64,000 nucleotides of DNA from Diphasiastrum complanatum (GCA_029204225.1 CM055095.1:35801078-35865077); one strand, 5' to 3'. Positions 1 to 10,140 are shown, counted from the first letter of the stretch. Program-made: numbers and translations. Notes: generated from the sequence alone by a model not told the origin.

Positions 1-982
1 CTTAGGGCCTCTCAGACCCTATAAGTAAAACAACTTGCACACACTCTATAGTTGATTGGTTCTTGTTTCCTTGAGCTCATACAACAATTTCTTGGCAAGA
101 TGGCATGCACACTCTCATGTTGTTCATTGTAGGAGGGCCTAGACACTGCCGTATTGTTGATTTCATGATAATCTTAGTTGGAAGCACCAAAGAATTTCAG
201 TAGATCATACTGTCAAATTCCAATAAATATAGACTCAAATCCTAAATTTGATGGATTACAATGTTAGATGGGTATTCAAGGCAACAAAGGTGCCTACCTT
301 TCAACTAGATTCACACAAAGCTTACAATTATTATGAGATTAGTACTTGCTCAGAAGGATCAATCACTAAGAAGAGAGTTCTATTAAAATAAACTCAAGCT
401 CTTCAGGACTCCACTAGGAAATGCGACTCATCTCTTCTACTCTCTCGCACTAAGGATGAATTAATGAATGAATCAATAATGAATGAACAACTTATTTTCC
501 TTTTGGCAAACCTGATATAGTCTGTCATAAGAGAGAGGCAAGTGGATGGAGGGATGTGATTGATATCACGACCTTCCAAGCTAGGTGCTCCATCGTATCT
601 CAATCAATCTTATCATCCAAGTAATATCTCATGATTGATCATTTTTTAATTGGTTCACCTGAACTATTGATCGGTCAAAGCCTTGGTGTTTGTAGAAAGA
701 TGCATTAACTACTTCCACATTGGTGCAAGTGGGGTTCTTAACTCTCTTGACAAAGTGCACTCATGAAAGTAACCTAGGGTCACTAGAATGGTTTGAAAGA
801 TTCTTTTTCTTTCAGAAGATATTTTGTAAACTTCTTTGACATTCGGCCTCCTTAACCATTGGCGGGTGGCTACAATAGATAATAAGTATTTTAAGTCTCG
901 ATCATACATGCAAGTCATAATTCATGAAAAGTGGGGTATGAGGCCAAATATGAGTATTCATAAATGAACATAATCAGCACAC
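1..982. other. No gene recognised
   Basis: AT-rich plant-type DNA. Open frames on either strand are under 70 codons, overlap no recognisable domain and have no promoter-like context. I see no transposon domain, LTR or terminal repeat. It may be the distal promoter or intergenic DNA of the downstream host gene. Confidence 0.5.
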
Positions 983-988
983 ATTTCG

Positions 989-1106
989 CAATTTGCCTTC
1001 CGGCCTTTAATTTTCACATACGCTCGTGATGGGTTTTCCGAACACGTTTCTCAATTTGCCTTCTGACCTTTAATGTCCACATACACTCTTGATGGGTTTT
1101 CCGATC
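989..1106. repeat. 63-bp tandem duplication upstream of host gene
   Basis: Two adjacent copies with a 63-bp period: CAATTTGCCTTC begins at 989 and again at 1052. Both copies run through GATGGGTTTTCCGA and differ at several bases. The pair ends about 85 bp before the TATA box, so it lies where proximal promoter elements would be. Confidence 0.8.
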
Positions 1107-1189
1107 TTCTTCTATTAACAAAAGCACTGATGTTTTTTCCTCTGTGTAATGGCAAAGCCTTTGTGTTATTTCACAACCTTATTGTTGCT

Positions 1190-1197
1190 TATATATA
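1190..1197 (+). promoter_or_regulatory. TATA box of the OEP7-like gene
   Basis: TATATATA-like sequence about 165 bp before the chosen ATG at 1357. A transcription start about 30 bp downstream (near 1225) would give a leader of about 130 nt. It is the only TATA-like element close to the gene; function is inferred. Confidence 0.5.
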
Positions 1198-1300
1198 GAG
1201 GTGGAGATTTAAACCTTATTAAATTTGTGTCAAAGTGCTGCAGGGTCAGGGTTTCGTGAGAACCCAAAATTGGGGTTCTGGGGGCGAATGATAGCAGAGT

Positions 1301-1353
1301 GTGAGGGGAAGGAGCAGGAGGAGAAGGAGAAGAAGAAGAAGAAGAAGAAGAAG
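1301..1353 (+). repeat. Purine-rich GAA/AAG run in the 5' leader
   Basis: About 50 nt of almost pure purine, ending in an (AAG)n tract just before the start codon. It translates openly, so an upstream in-frame ATG at 1225 can extend the reading frame by 44 residues. The extension is lysine/glutamate low complexity and is judged to be leader rather than protein. Confidence 0.6.
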
Positions 1354-1356
1354 GCA

Positions 1357-1596
1357 ATGGCGGCATTGACAACAGTCATCTTCGCTGTTGTGGGGTTGAT
1401 CGTGGTATGGGCTGGAATTGAACTAACTTGTCGTCCTTGTTTGCAATACGGACGCTCTGCTCTCGATCGCTCTTTGAATCCGGATTACGATCCAGATGAT
1501 GAGATCGACAATCAGCATCTAATTAGATCTGACGAGCAACACAATGAGGCTGAGGATGTGATTGATGAGAAAAAGCCTTCAACAATTGGCGTCTGA
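1357..1596 (+). CDS. Outer envelope membrane protein 7-like, 79 aa
   Basis: Small signal-anchored membrane protein. Residues 4-23 form one hydrophobic segment, followed by Cys/Arg and then a hydrophilic acidic tail rich in D, E, N and Q. The order W-x2-I-E after the membrane span, P-x-L, R-S-x2-D-x-S and then DPDD matches my recollection of plant chloroplast OEP7/OEP6 proteins, which are 60-80 residues long and insert in the chloroplast outer envelope without a cleavable transit peptide. I chose the ATG at 1357 because it has G at -3 and G at +4 and begins the conserved part; the upstream in-frame ATG adds only low-complexity sequence. No intron is needed. It is the only convincing host gene here. 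The alternative is an unrelated small single-pass protein. Confidence 0.68.
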   Translation: MAALTTVIFAVVGLIVVWAGIELTCRPCLQYGRSALDRSLNPDYDPDDEIDNQHLIRSDEQHNEAEDVIDEKKPSTIGV

Positions 1597-2365
1597 AAGA
1601 ACATCTGAACAAGGTTTGCTTCAATCTTTATTTTAATGCAAGTTTTCTCATAATTTAGGGACATCTTTGCTCATTCTTTTCTTCCCACCGGTGTAGACTC
1701 TTCAGTATGCCTGTGTTTGCAATCTTCCCAATTGCTCTATCTTGTTCATTTCCGTAACATGTATACCCAATCACTCAATAATATAAACCAATGGCTTCTT
1801 GACACATCGGCAACAGCCCATTGAGGCAGCAACTGAGGTGTTCTGCCTGATAATCAGGCCCGATTTTTTTAACAAAAAGTTGGAAGTGCTACTACGTACT
1901 AGGTATTCTCCATCCACAGGCCAGCTACCTGCTTTCATTCAAGTTTTTTCAAAATTATTTTTCAAATGGCCAATGCCACCGAAGAGATTGCGTTAAATGA
2001 TAAGATAACGCTTAGGAAGCGAAAGATATCTTGGTGTGCATCACAATGCGACCCAACAGATCGTGTTGAATTACAAAATACATCCTGGATACTATTTTTA
2101 TCAAAAATCTGGTTGAGAAAGGTCTTTGTCAGGTTCTTGGTTTGGTGTGAATCAGTCACTCTTTGATTTCAGACCACACAAAGCTTCATTTTAATTACCA
2201 TGCAAGATTCACCATACCACTTATGAGCCGTATTCTTGTGCATTTGAACAAGTATTTTAAGTCTACCAAAGTACTTGTATGTTCCTTGATATAGGGTTTG
2301 CTAAAAAGACAAATGGTGTTCATAATGTTATGAATTTATACAAGCGATAGTTTGACTACCTTTGT
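1597..2365. other. 3' flank of the OEP7-like gene, no further gene
   Basis: Contains the likely 3' UTR of the host gene, with AATAATATAAA-like AT-rich stretches near 1775-1790 that could act as a polyadenylation region. Short open frames of about 65 codons on both strands at 1962-2166 overlap each other and show no domain. Confidence 0.4.
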
Positions 2366-2782
2366 CATGGACGGCAGCGAATCGCGATTCGTTGGGTCTG
2401 CGATTCGTGGATCGCGATTCTGCGATTCGCGAACCAGAATCGCAATTTTCTTTTTTTTTTGGAAAAATAGCTTATTGCTGAAAATTTTTTAGGGGATCAA
2501 TGGTCAAACCAGCGTTGTGCCTCTCAGAAGTGCAGTAGATGAGGCACAAACAGATCTTATTTTCAGTAGCTATTCGGTTGTCATTTGCTTTGGTTTTCAG
2601 TAAATGTTAATGCTACAGTTTGGACTATCAACTGTATTGATGATGATCACTTTTGCAATTGGTTCATTGGAGATGTGAGTGCAATGTACATATAGTTGGG
2701 GGCATAAATATTGGGCCCTTCTCTGCACGCATTTGGACCCCATTTTTATTTGCAGGGGGGCGGTGGCATTTTTATCTACAAT

Positions 2783-2790
2783 GTCTATAT
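2783..2790. repeat. Left 8-bp target-site duplication GTCTATAT
   Basis: Directly abuts the left terminus CATAGTTGCAGCG of the inner element and is identical to 3577-3584. Confidence 0.88.
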
Positions 2791-3576
2791 CATAGTTGCA
2801 GCGCGATTCCCGAATCGTGATTCAGAATCGCGATTCCGATTCGCGATTCGGGATTTTCCCGGAATCGTGTAGAATCATTTTTTCTTTTAAATTTGTTTTT
2901 TTAGGCAATATGGGTATCAGATGAAAGCTTTGATCGAGGGGATTATGATTGTGTAGTTTGCCGACTGTTTCGGGTGCGAAACACCAAAAAGTGTGTTTTC
3001 ACTCGGGGAGTTGGAAGGCCAAATCATGAAGAGGCCTTACCGTCAGGGCCGGGGTGTACCGACAGCCCTCGGACCCCACCATTGGGGGGCGTTGCCCCCC
3101 AAACCCCCCACCGGGGGCTACCGCCCCCCGAACCCCTCGTTTTTCGGGGGGCTACTGTTCCCTGAACCCCCTAGAGCTTCCTGCTATATAGACACTGTAG
3201 ATAAAAATGCCACCGCCCCCCTGTAGAAAAAAATGGGGTCCAAATGCGTGCCGAGAAGGACCCAATATTTACATTGCACTCACATCTCCAGTGCACCAAT
3301 TGCAAAAGTGATCATCATCCATACAGTTGATAGTCCAAATTGTAGCATTAACATCTACTGAAAACCAGAGCAAATGACAATCGGATAGCTACTGAAAATA
3401 AGATCTGTTTGTGCCTCATCTACTGCACTTCTGAGAGGCAAAACACTGGTTTGACCATTGATCCCCTAAAAAAATTTCAGCAATAAGCTATTTTTCCATA
3501 TATATATATATTTGCGATTATGGGTCGTGATTCGCAGAATCGCGAATCGTAGACCCAGCGATTCGCTGCAACTATG
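2791..3576. mobile_element. Inner non-autonomous hAT-like element, 786 bp, inverted relative to the outer copy
   Basis: Bounded by a perfect 13-bp terminal inverted repeat CATAGTTGCAGCG...CGCTGCAACTATG and flanked by the 8-bp direct repeat GTCTATAT. An 8-bp duplication is the hallmark of the hAT superfamily. Its two halves are reverse complements of the corresponding outer halves: 2791-3190 matches 3577-3876 and 3188-3576 matches 2366-2790. A G/C-rich palindromic block lies at about 3080-3150. No transposase is encoded, so mobility would need a related autonomous hAT. Confidence 0.88.
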
Positions 3577-3584
3577 GTCTATAT
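3577..3584. repeat. Right 8-bp target-site duplication GTCTATAT
   Basis: Directly follows the inner element's right terminus CAACTATG and is identical to 2783-2790. The sequence belonged to the interior of the outer copy. Confidence 0.88.
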
Positions 3585-4013
3585 AGCAGGAAGCTCTAGG
3601 GGGTTCGGGGGGCAGATGCCCCCCGGGAAACGGGGGGTTCGCCCCCCAACGACATCTTCATGATTTGGCCTTCCAACTCCCGGAGTGAAAACACACTTTT
3701 TGGTGGTTCGCACCCGAAACAGTCGGCAAACTACACAATCATAATCCCCTCGATCAGAGCTTTCATCTGATACCCATATTGCCTATTCCAAAAAAAAAAA
3801 AATCGATTCTACACGATTCTGGGAAAATCCTGAATCGCGAATCGGGATCGCGATTCAAAATCGCGTTGCAACTATGATGTAAGTTAATAAGTTGGCTTGA
3901 ACAATCGTGCGATATTTGTGAATAGGGATTAGAATAATGGTTGTAAGGCCCAGTTTAGCTAAATAAGGCCCCAAATGCATACTAGAGGCACAAATGACCT
4001 CTATAAACAACTA

Positions 4014-4342
4014 AGGTCGTGCTAAATTTGGAAGCTATTCTACACATCATTGTTGAATTCTCTGTGTTCTTGAAGCTTTTCTTTGAGAGCTTTTTTTATG
4101 TATTTTGTGGTTCATGTGCCTAAAATCACATTGGAGCTTGCCATGCTCTAGATTCAAGCCCAATGTATTGAATGTTAATAATCATAAATAATGCTAACTT
4201 ACTTTGCCTAATTTGGTGAAGTTTTGTCAATTTTATCTAGTTTCTTGATTTCTTGGTGTTTTTCTTGATTTCTTGTTTTGCCATGTTAACTTGATGTTTA
4301 ACAATGGATTAGATGTTTGAATGCTAAGATTGGCACAAGACA
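4014..4342 (+). repeat. Direct repeat, possible 5' LTR of a decayed retrotransposon
   Basis: About 330 bp beginning AGGTCGTGCTAAATTTGG, repeated in the same orientation at 8209-8530 with many substitutions. It ends GGCACAAGACA and is followed four bases later by a primer-site-like sequence, so it can be read as the 3' part of an LTR with a TATAAA-like box just upstream (about 4002). The true left end was not located. Confidence 0.5.
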
Positions 4343-4346
4343 ATTT

Positions 4347-4358
4347 TGGTATCAAAGC
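4347..4358 (+). promoter_or_regulatory. Primer-binding-site-like sequence TGGTATCAAAGC
   Basis: One base different from TGGTATCAGAGC, the common plant LTR-retrotransposon site complementary to initiator tRNA-Met. Its position four bases after the end of the 4014-4342 repeat is what a 5' LTR would predict. Confidence 0.45.
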
Positions 4359-4997
4359 ATAAGATCCTTTTTTCATCAGATTTGGTGGTTTTCTTGAAGT
4401 TTGGTAGAGTTTCTTTCTACTATTTTCTTTGTTTTTTGATTTTCAAATTGCTTTGATTCAATTTTTGACCTATTAATTTTTATATGTGATTTCTTTTTAG
4501 ATTAGTAGCTCTTTCTCCTAGCTTTTGAGAGATACTGATTTTTTTTTATTTGGAGCTATAATGACCAAGTTATATGGCCATTTTATTGAAACCATTCTAA
4601 GTTTAGTTAGCTAAGGTTTTTGTTTTGCGATCCTTTTTATCTTTATATTACAATTTTTTATTTTTTTATGAGTAGAAGAGCTAATCGTTTAAAGGCCCAT
4701 TAAAAGACTGTCGATTTTTTTTAAAAAAATTTGATGACTCTTTTTTTACATGAGCACTCCAATGCCCCAGGAAAACAATCGCGAAAAAAAATTTGTCGAC
4801 AATTTTAATTTTTTCTAATGAGAATTTTTCCTTTTAAGAGCAAATGTTTTATGGATTTAAAAAAACTTTCCAATCTAATTAATGAACTTTCCTAAGCAAT
4901 GTTGCATCGAACCACAGTTTGAACCTTTGAATCGAATGGGTTCAGTTTGAACCGGAACCGGCCTATTTTTCATTTGGCCCGAACTGGGACCTGGGTC

Positions 4998-5114
<117 letters not shown>

Positions 5115-5486
5115 TGCGTTTGCCATTGTTGAATGTGAATTGTAGGAGATAGCATTGGAGTAAAATAATTTGCCATGATTTCATTAGGGGAGGGTTTAGG
5201 TTAGTGGATTCTGTTGTGTGTTTTGTGCAATGTGCATTTTATGATCGTTGATTGTGCATTGAATTTCGATCATTGATCATTCAACATCGATAATTTGATT
5301 GTGCTATGTGAGATCATAAATGGTGGATTTTGATTGATAGGACATGTTGCACGACTCCTTACTACCGTTTGAATTGATGAATTCTTGGTTGAGTTCTCAA
5401 TTTTCAATTATCTAATATCTAGGTTATGTGCGATGTGGCTGACTCCTGAGGGCTCATCATTTAACATTCAAATCCATTATCTTGCA

Positions 5487-6795
5487 GGCTTGAGGAAATC
5501 CATCACCTCTGGCAGAGCAGGTGGGAGTGGTTTCATCAGCCCGTGTATGCCATGATCCATCCATACATTATGGAGGAGTGAAGGTTAATACATTGATAGG
5601 GAGCTCATGGATGGATGGAATGCCTATGTCTCCCGAGTTTATCTTGATGTATACGAGCAAGATAAGCTGTTGGGTCGACTTGTTTGAGAGAGGGTAATAA
5701 ATTGCACAATGAGTCAATCACATTGTTTGTAGTCACATTTTTTTACTTACATGAAATGACTATTAGCGGCTTTAATAACCAGTCTTTGAATCATTATAAA
5801 TATCTATGTCAAATCCAAATTTTAATTTCCTAGCTTTAGTTTGTGGTTCTCACTAGCAAGTTGCAACTATTGACTCCTCTTTGAACTATGATTTAGGCCT
5901 GCGTCTCGTGTCATGGTGGACCAAGTCTTGTATTGATGTCTCCAAATTGCATCGCTTTGCCATCAGGATCCTCTCACAAGATTGCACTGCAGGCGCTTGT
6001 GAGAGGAATTGGAGCATTCATTCCTTGATTCACACGAAAAAGAAGAATCGACTCTCCTCTGTGCAGTTGGAGAAGTTGGTGTATGCACACGCCAATCTGA
6101 GACTTTAGACTCCAAACCACCCCAGAGCCTATCCAGGTAAGTCATACATTATCATTTCTAACGTGTAGATACTAGATCGTAGTACGACGATTTACGTAAT
6201 ACGGTTTACTTGTACAACCATTGACATGTGTTTTGTCGATCCTCCAGATTCTTTTTGATTTCAATGTGCATTGTGGCATGTGCGTAGATCAATATGGATG
6301 AGATTGATGTGGAAAGGTTCCAAACTTGACACCAAGATCATAGACAGACGAGGACATGTGCGCATTTCTCCATGAGGAGGCTATGCAGAGGGCAGGTGAG
6401 AAATTAGAAGTTAGTACTTACTACTGGGTTAACGTTGCACGCTTGTCATTTGAAATATATTTTTGAGCAAATTATTGTAATTTGTGGGCAGTAATACGTT
6501 TGCCAATCCTTGTGCGCAGGACTTGTCACTTGAGCAGCGCATAGGAGGAGGGCAGGAGGGGGTACGAGCTCTCGTGCTCACAACCCTGACGACGAGTCTG
6601 AGCCTAAGGCATCGTCAGGGTCAGAGTCCTCATAGGATGAGGAGTATGTGGAGGGGTTTGAGGAGAGCGGGCATAAGGATGAGAGACATCCTACTTCGGC
6701 CTCAGATGAGGACTTTGTCCTTGATATTCGAGAGGAGACAACAATAGGCTCAACAACACCTGCTCGGAGGACGCTCAGAGCCTGGAGAGCTTAGA
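5487..6795 (+). pseudogene. hAT-superfamily transposase, C-terminal exons, decayed
   Basis: Four exon-like blocks encode the C-terminal part of a plant hAT transposase. Block 1 (about 5487-5698, after acceptor TTGCAG) reads LEEIHHLWQSRWEWFHQPVY and then RELMDGWNAYVSRVY. Block 2 (5897-6136) is the hAT dimerisation domain: L-R-L-V-S-W-W, AIRILSQDCTAGACERNWS, HTKKKNRLSSVQLEKLVY. It ends in a perfect CAG/GTAAGT donor at 6136/6137. Block 3 (about 6290-6395) begins INMDEIDVE and ends at a GTGAG donor. Block 4 (6520-about 6795, after acceptor GCGCAG) is an acidic Ser/Asp/Glu tail. In-frame stops occur in blocks 1, 2, 3 and 4, so it is dead. The upstream catalytic exons were not recognised. It may be the kind of source that mobilised the nearby hAT-like MITEs, but no terminal-repeat match links them. 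Confidence 0.82.
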
Positions 6796-7300
6796 GTCCA
6801 GATTAGTAGATAGTAGACAGTACGGATGAGTCATGACATTATGTAGATTACGGTTTACATATCATTAGACATTATAGTGGATGCATATGGATTTTGAACT
6901 TTGAGGACTGACGTCATTGAAATTCGATTATCTAATATCAATGTCAAGTTTTAAATTTTTGATTTTATGCATTTATGGTTGTGATGATTTAAATTTTGAG
7001 TTTTGAGTATTGACTCCTCACTCATGACTTGTGACTCTTGAGCATTCAACACTGGAGCTTGTAATTTGTGTTTTTGTTTAAAGTTTCCACGTTCAACTTT
7101 GAAGTTTCAAGTATTGCCAGTTTAATTGTGCAATGTGCATTATGATTGTGTGCTCCGCTAAGTTGAAACTCAAAGTTTAGAGAGAGAGAGAGAGAGAATG
7201 TAGGCTGTTATAGACAAAAAGAGATTTTGGAATTTTGATTGGGCCACGTGTGCCCTAAAACATCATCCACGAGCATTTGACGTGCAACTTCGAGAACAAA
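6796..7300. other. AT-rich tract with a short AG repeat, no gene
   Basis: No coding domain seen. It contains repeated TTTTGAGTTTTGAG-like text and an (AG)9 run at 7179-7196. It probably belongs to the 3' flank of the hAT relic. Confidence 0.4.
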
Positions 7301-7329
7301 GAATGTTCTAGAAAGAGAATGTTCCAGAA
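7301..7329. promoter_or_regulatory. Two perfect heat-shock elements in tandem
   Basis: GAATGTTCTAGAA (7301-7313) and GAATGTTCCAGAA (7317-7329) each match the canonical heat-shock-factor site GAAnnTTCnnGAA exactly, three bases apart. A weaker CTCGAAAGTTCGAAAG lies about 20 bp further on. Downstream is GA-rich leader-like sequence with an ATG at 7376, but no credible long reading frame follows. Function is inferred from the motif alone. Confidence 0.55.
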
Positions 7330-7436
7330 AGAATCAGAGGCAATCTCGAAAGTTCGAAAGAGACACCGTGAGCAATGGAGAGAGGTTCTGCGATCTGTGT
7401 TCTTGTGAGAGACAGAGAGCGCAACGAGCGTTAGGG

Positions 7437-7470
<34 letters not shown>

Positions 7471-7803
7471 AGATGCTTGAGGGAACTCGCGATCTGAGAG
7501 AAAGAGAGGGAGGTGCTTTTTTGTTATTTTCTGAAACGTAGAATTGTGAATGTGAAATGTTTAATGTGTAATTCATTCATGAGAGAGAGAGAGAGAGAGC
7601 TCTGCCAGCAGAACGGGAAGGCGTGGAGGATCATGATGACGATGATGAGGAGTAGAGGATATTGATGAGGGAGAGCGTGAGAGGAGAGAGAGAGGACGAC
7701 GATGAGGAGCATGGAGAGCGTGAGAGGAGAGAGAGGAGGGAGATAAGGTGAGTAGAGAGCGAGAGAGCGGATGGGTGAGCAGAGAGAGGAGGGAGGTACG
7801 GTG

Positions 7804-7859
<56 letters not shown>
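7437..7859. repeat. GA-rich block with (GA)n microsatellites
   Basis: Pure runs at 7437-7464, about 7581-7598 and 7807-7859 (about 26 AG units), joined by imperfect GAGAGAGG-rich sequence. Open frames through it are strings of Arg-Glu or Ser-Leu and are not proteins. Confidence 0.85.
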
Positions 7860-7861
<2 letters not shown>

Positions 7862-8208
7862 CAATTGTTGTGTCACAATCTTCAGTTACTATGGCATTAG
7901 AAGTTGCAGTCCAACCTAACATAATATGCAATCATACTGCTTTCGAGGCAGCAAATAAAAGGGATGTACATGATGCCAACGTTTTCGAAATGCCACAACA
8001 GAATTAACCACCAACGACAGATCGCATTTTGGGATCACCAACAATGGAACATTTTATTAAGGTTGATATCGAGAAATTGACAAACTAGGCGGATACAATC
8101 AAGAAACCAAGAATCCAGCCAATAGAAATGAGTTTCAAGTTTGAAGACCAGTTTGGTGAAGAATTAAAATACCAAAGTGCCACACAAAGTACCAATATAA
8201 AATAGTTG

Positions 8209-8530
8209 AGGTCGTGCTAAATTTGGAGGCTATTCTCCATTTGTCATTTTTGAATTTATGTGTTCTTGAAGCTTTTGTTTGAGAGCTTTCTTGATATGTT
8301 TTGTGGTTCATTTGCCTAAAATCACATGAGAGCTTGATCATGCTCTATATTTAGGCCCAATGTGTTGAATGATCAATAATGCTAAATTATTTTGCCTAAT
8401 TTGGTGACGTTTTGCCAATTTTGTTTAGTTTCTCGATTTTTTGATGATTTTCTTGAGATCTTGTTTTGCTATGTTAATTTGATGTTTAAGAATGGATAAG
8501 ATGTTTGAATGCTAAAATTGGCACATGAAA
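8209..8530 (+). repeat. Second copy of the 4014-4342 direct repeat, possible 3' LTR
   Basis: Same orientation and order as the first copy, from AGGTCGTGCTAAATTTGG to GCTAAAATTGGCACA, with scattered substitutions and small indels. The 3.9 kb between the copies lacks gag or pol and holds the hAT relic. The pair is therefore either a non-autonomous LTR element with an internal hAT insertion or two unrelated insertions of one repeat. Confidence 0.5.
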
Positions 8531-9834
8531 ACCTTCATAACAAAAACATGCAACAAGATTTAAAATGGCAAGTCGAGACTATGCCAACAAATATCGTGTC
8601 ACACAAGTCCATACATGCACTTAGGCTTGTTGCAAGATGCAATGTGTTGCCCAACGTCTCAAATGGTGCTAGACTAGAGCCGTTTCCCCAAGACTCATTT
8701 AAGCCTTTGCTCTTTAGCCTTCATCACGACCGAGTCTGCCTTTCACCTATGGAAGCATTTGGTCCACACTATGCATGATGAACTTGACGTTTTAAGACTA
8801 TGTGGTTGGGGTTGAAGATTGCACGTCTCTTTTGTTATGTTGGGTATTATCCTCAACATGACATTAATATATTTTAGTGAGGAAGTAGTTTTCTTTTGAG
8901 AACTTCATCCAAGTTATGGCCACCTTGTGCTAATTCTTTCTATCTTTAGTGGTGCATTTTGCCCTTTAACTATGCTTTCTAGCAAAGCTTTGAGCAAGTT
9001 GAAGTGATGAAATGTAAATATTTCTTATTTTTGTCATGAGGAAGCAGAAATTTCATTTGATTGGCTTTGCTCTTTAGTGCTAGCACCATGATAGAGTATG
9101 TCCTTCACCTTTAGAGAAGGGAGAGAAACTCAGTACGTTGGTTGTTGTACAAATTTATGAAAACTAGTGTGGACATATGTTTGTGTCGTGACATGGACCT
9201 ACTCAAGGGCGCTAATGACATTTGTAGCAATGTCATAGCATTTGTTCCATGCCAACAATGTTTCATCGATTAGTTTGAATCTAGCAAATTATCCGATTCC
9301 AATGAGAAAGAATAGATTTGTCCATGATCCAAATTGTCAATTTGTTTTAGGATTTTTTTTGTTGGTCATATTTTTTGGCCTTTTGTTAAAGCAAAAACAA
9401 GTATTGGTTTAGAGTTTAGGATGCAATTAATGCTCTTGTTAGCGTGAACTATGATTATTGAGTCTTGTATCTTGGATGCTAATCTAGGAATCACAGATAC
9501 TCAGTGCTCATTTTTTTCAACCTATGTGTTATGTTTCTTTTCTAAGATCAAACTATAAGCTAAGACATCTAGTTGCTGACCATTACTATGTTGAAGTTCT
9601 TGGGATCTTGGTTGTCCTCTCTGTGAGAAATTGGAATCATTTTGTTCAATCTGTAGGGAATCTTGAAAATATAGTTTTATTTAATAGTTTGGGTGGGCTC
9701 TCAAAGGTTGAAGATTGTGCGCGTTCTTTATTTTGTCAATACTATTCAGGACCTAGACACGACTTTGATATTTTTTTTTGTTGTATTAGTGGACATGCAG
9801 TTTTCATTTCAGATCTTGATCCTATTGCATCCAA
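8531..9834. other. Unassigned AT-rich region, includes a dispersed repeat
   Basis: No recognised protein domain. Open frames at 8509-8778 (89 codons) and 9524-9847 (107 codons) match no family I know and lack promoter context. About 8948-9265 resembles 24840-25148 in the same orientation (shared TGATGAAATGTA, GATTGGCTTTGCTCT, TATGAAAACT), showing a diverged dispersed repeat. Confidence 0.45.
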
Positions 9835-9870
9835 TATGAATAGTTAGGGAGGTAAAAATGGGAGCTCAAA

Positions 9871-10140
9871 AATCAGAAATCTGATTATTTTTCAAGTGAT
9901 AGAGATTTTATAGATCTGATCTGAGATAGGATTTTGTTTGAAAAATCTAGATCCAATCTCATTATCTGATTGTCGTAATTTGGAATTATGGCTGACAAAG
10001 GACCAAATCAGAAATCTGATTATTTTTCAAGTGATAGAGATTTTACAGATCTGATTTGAGATAGGATTTTGTTTAAAAGATCTAGATCCAATCTTGTTAT
10101 CTGATTGTCGTAATTTGGAATTATGGCTGACGGAGGACCA
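9871..10140 (+). repeat. 135-bp tandem duplication spanning the gag start codon
   Basis: AATCAGAAATCTGATTATTT begins at 9871 and again at 10006. Both copies contain TTGGAATTATGGCTGAC, giving ATG codons at 9988 and 10123. The first ATG runs into a stop after about 23 codons; the second opens gag. Confidence 0.9.

Larger units (their letters stand above)
2366..3876. mobile_element. Outer non-autonomous hAT-like element, interrupted by a second copy
   Basis: The right end reads ...GTTGCAACTATG at 3865-3876, the inverted form of the CATAGTTGCA terminus. The left end at 2366 is a decayed version (CATGGACGGCAGCG). The element has no transposase. Its halves at 2366-2790 and 3577-3876 rejoin at GTCTATAT into a unit of about 717 bp once the inner copy and one target duplication are removed. 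Subterminal regions are packed with GAATCGCGATTC-type palindromes, as expected of transposase-binding repeats. I could not find a target duplication for the outer copy, consistent with greater age. Confidence 0.75.

Noticed and set aside
2974-3226. Pro/Gly-rich 63- and 77-codon frames
   Set aside because: They are translations of the G/C-run palindromes inside the hAT-like element.
2350-3890. Target-site duplication of the outer hAT-like element
   Set aside because: The 8 bases beside 2366 (ACCTTTGT) and 3876 (ATGTAAGT) do not match; the left terminus itself is decayed.
6484-6747. 87-codon frame as an independent gene
   Set aside because: It is another frame of the acidic last exon of the hAT transposase relic.
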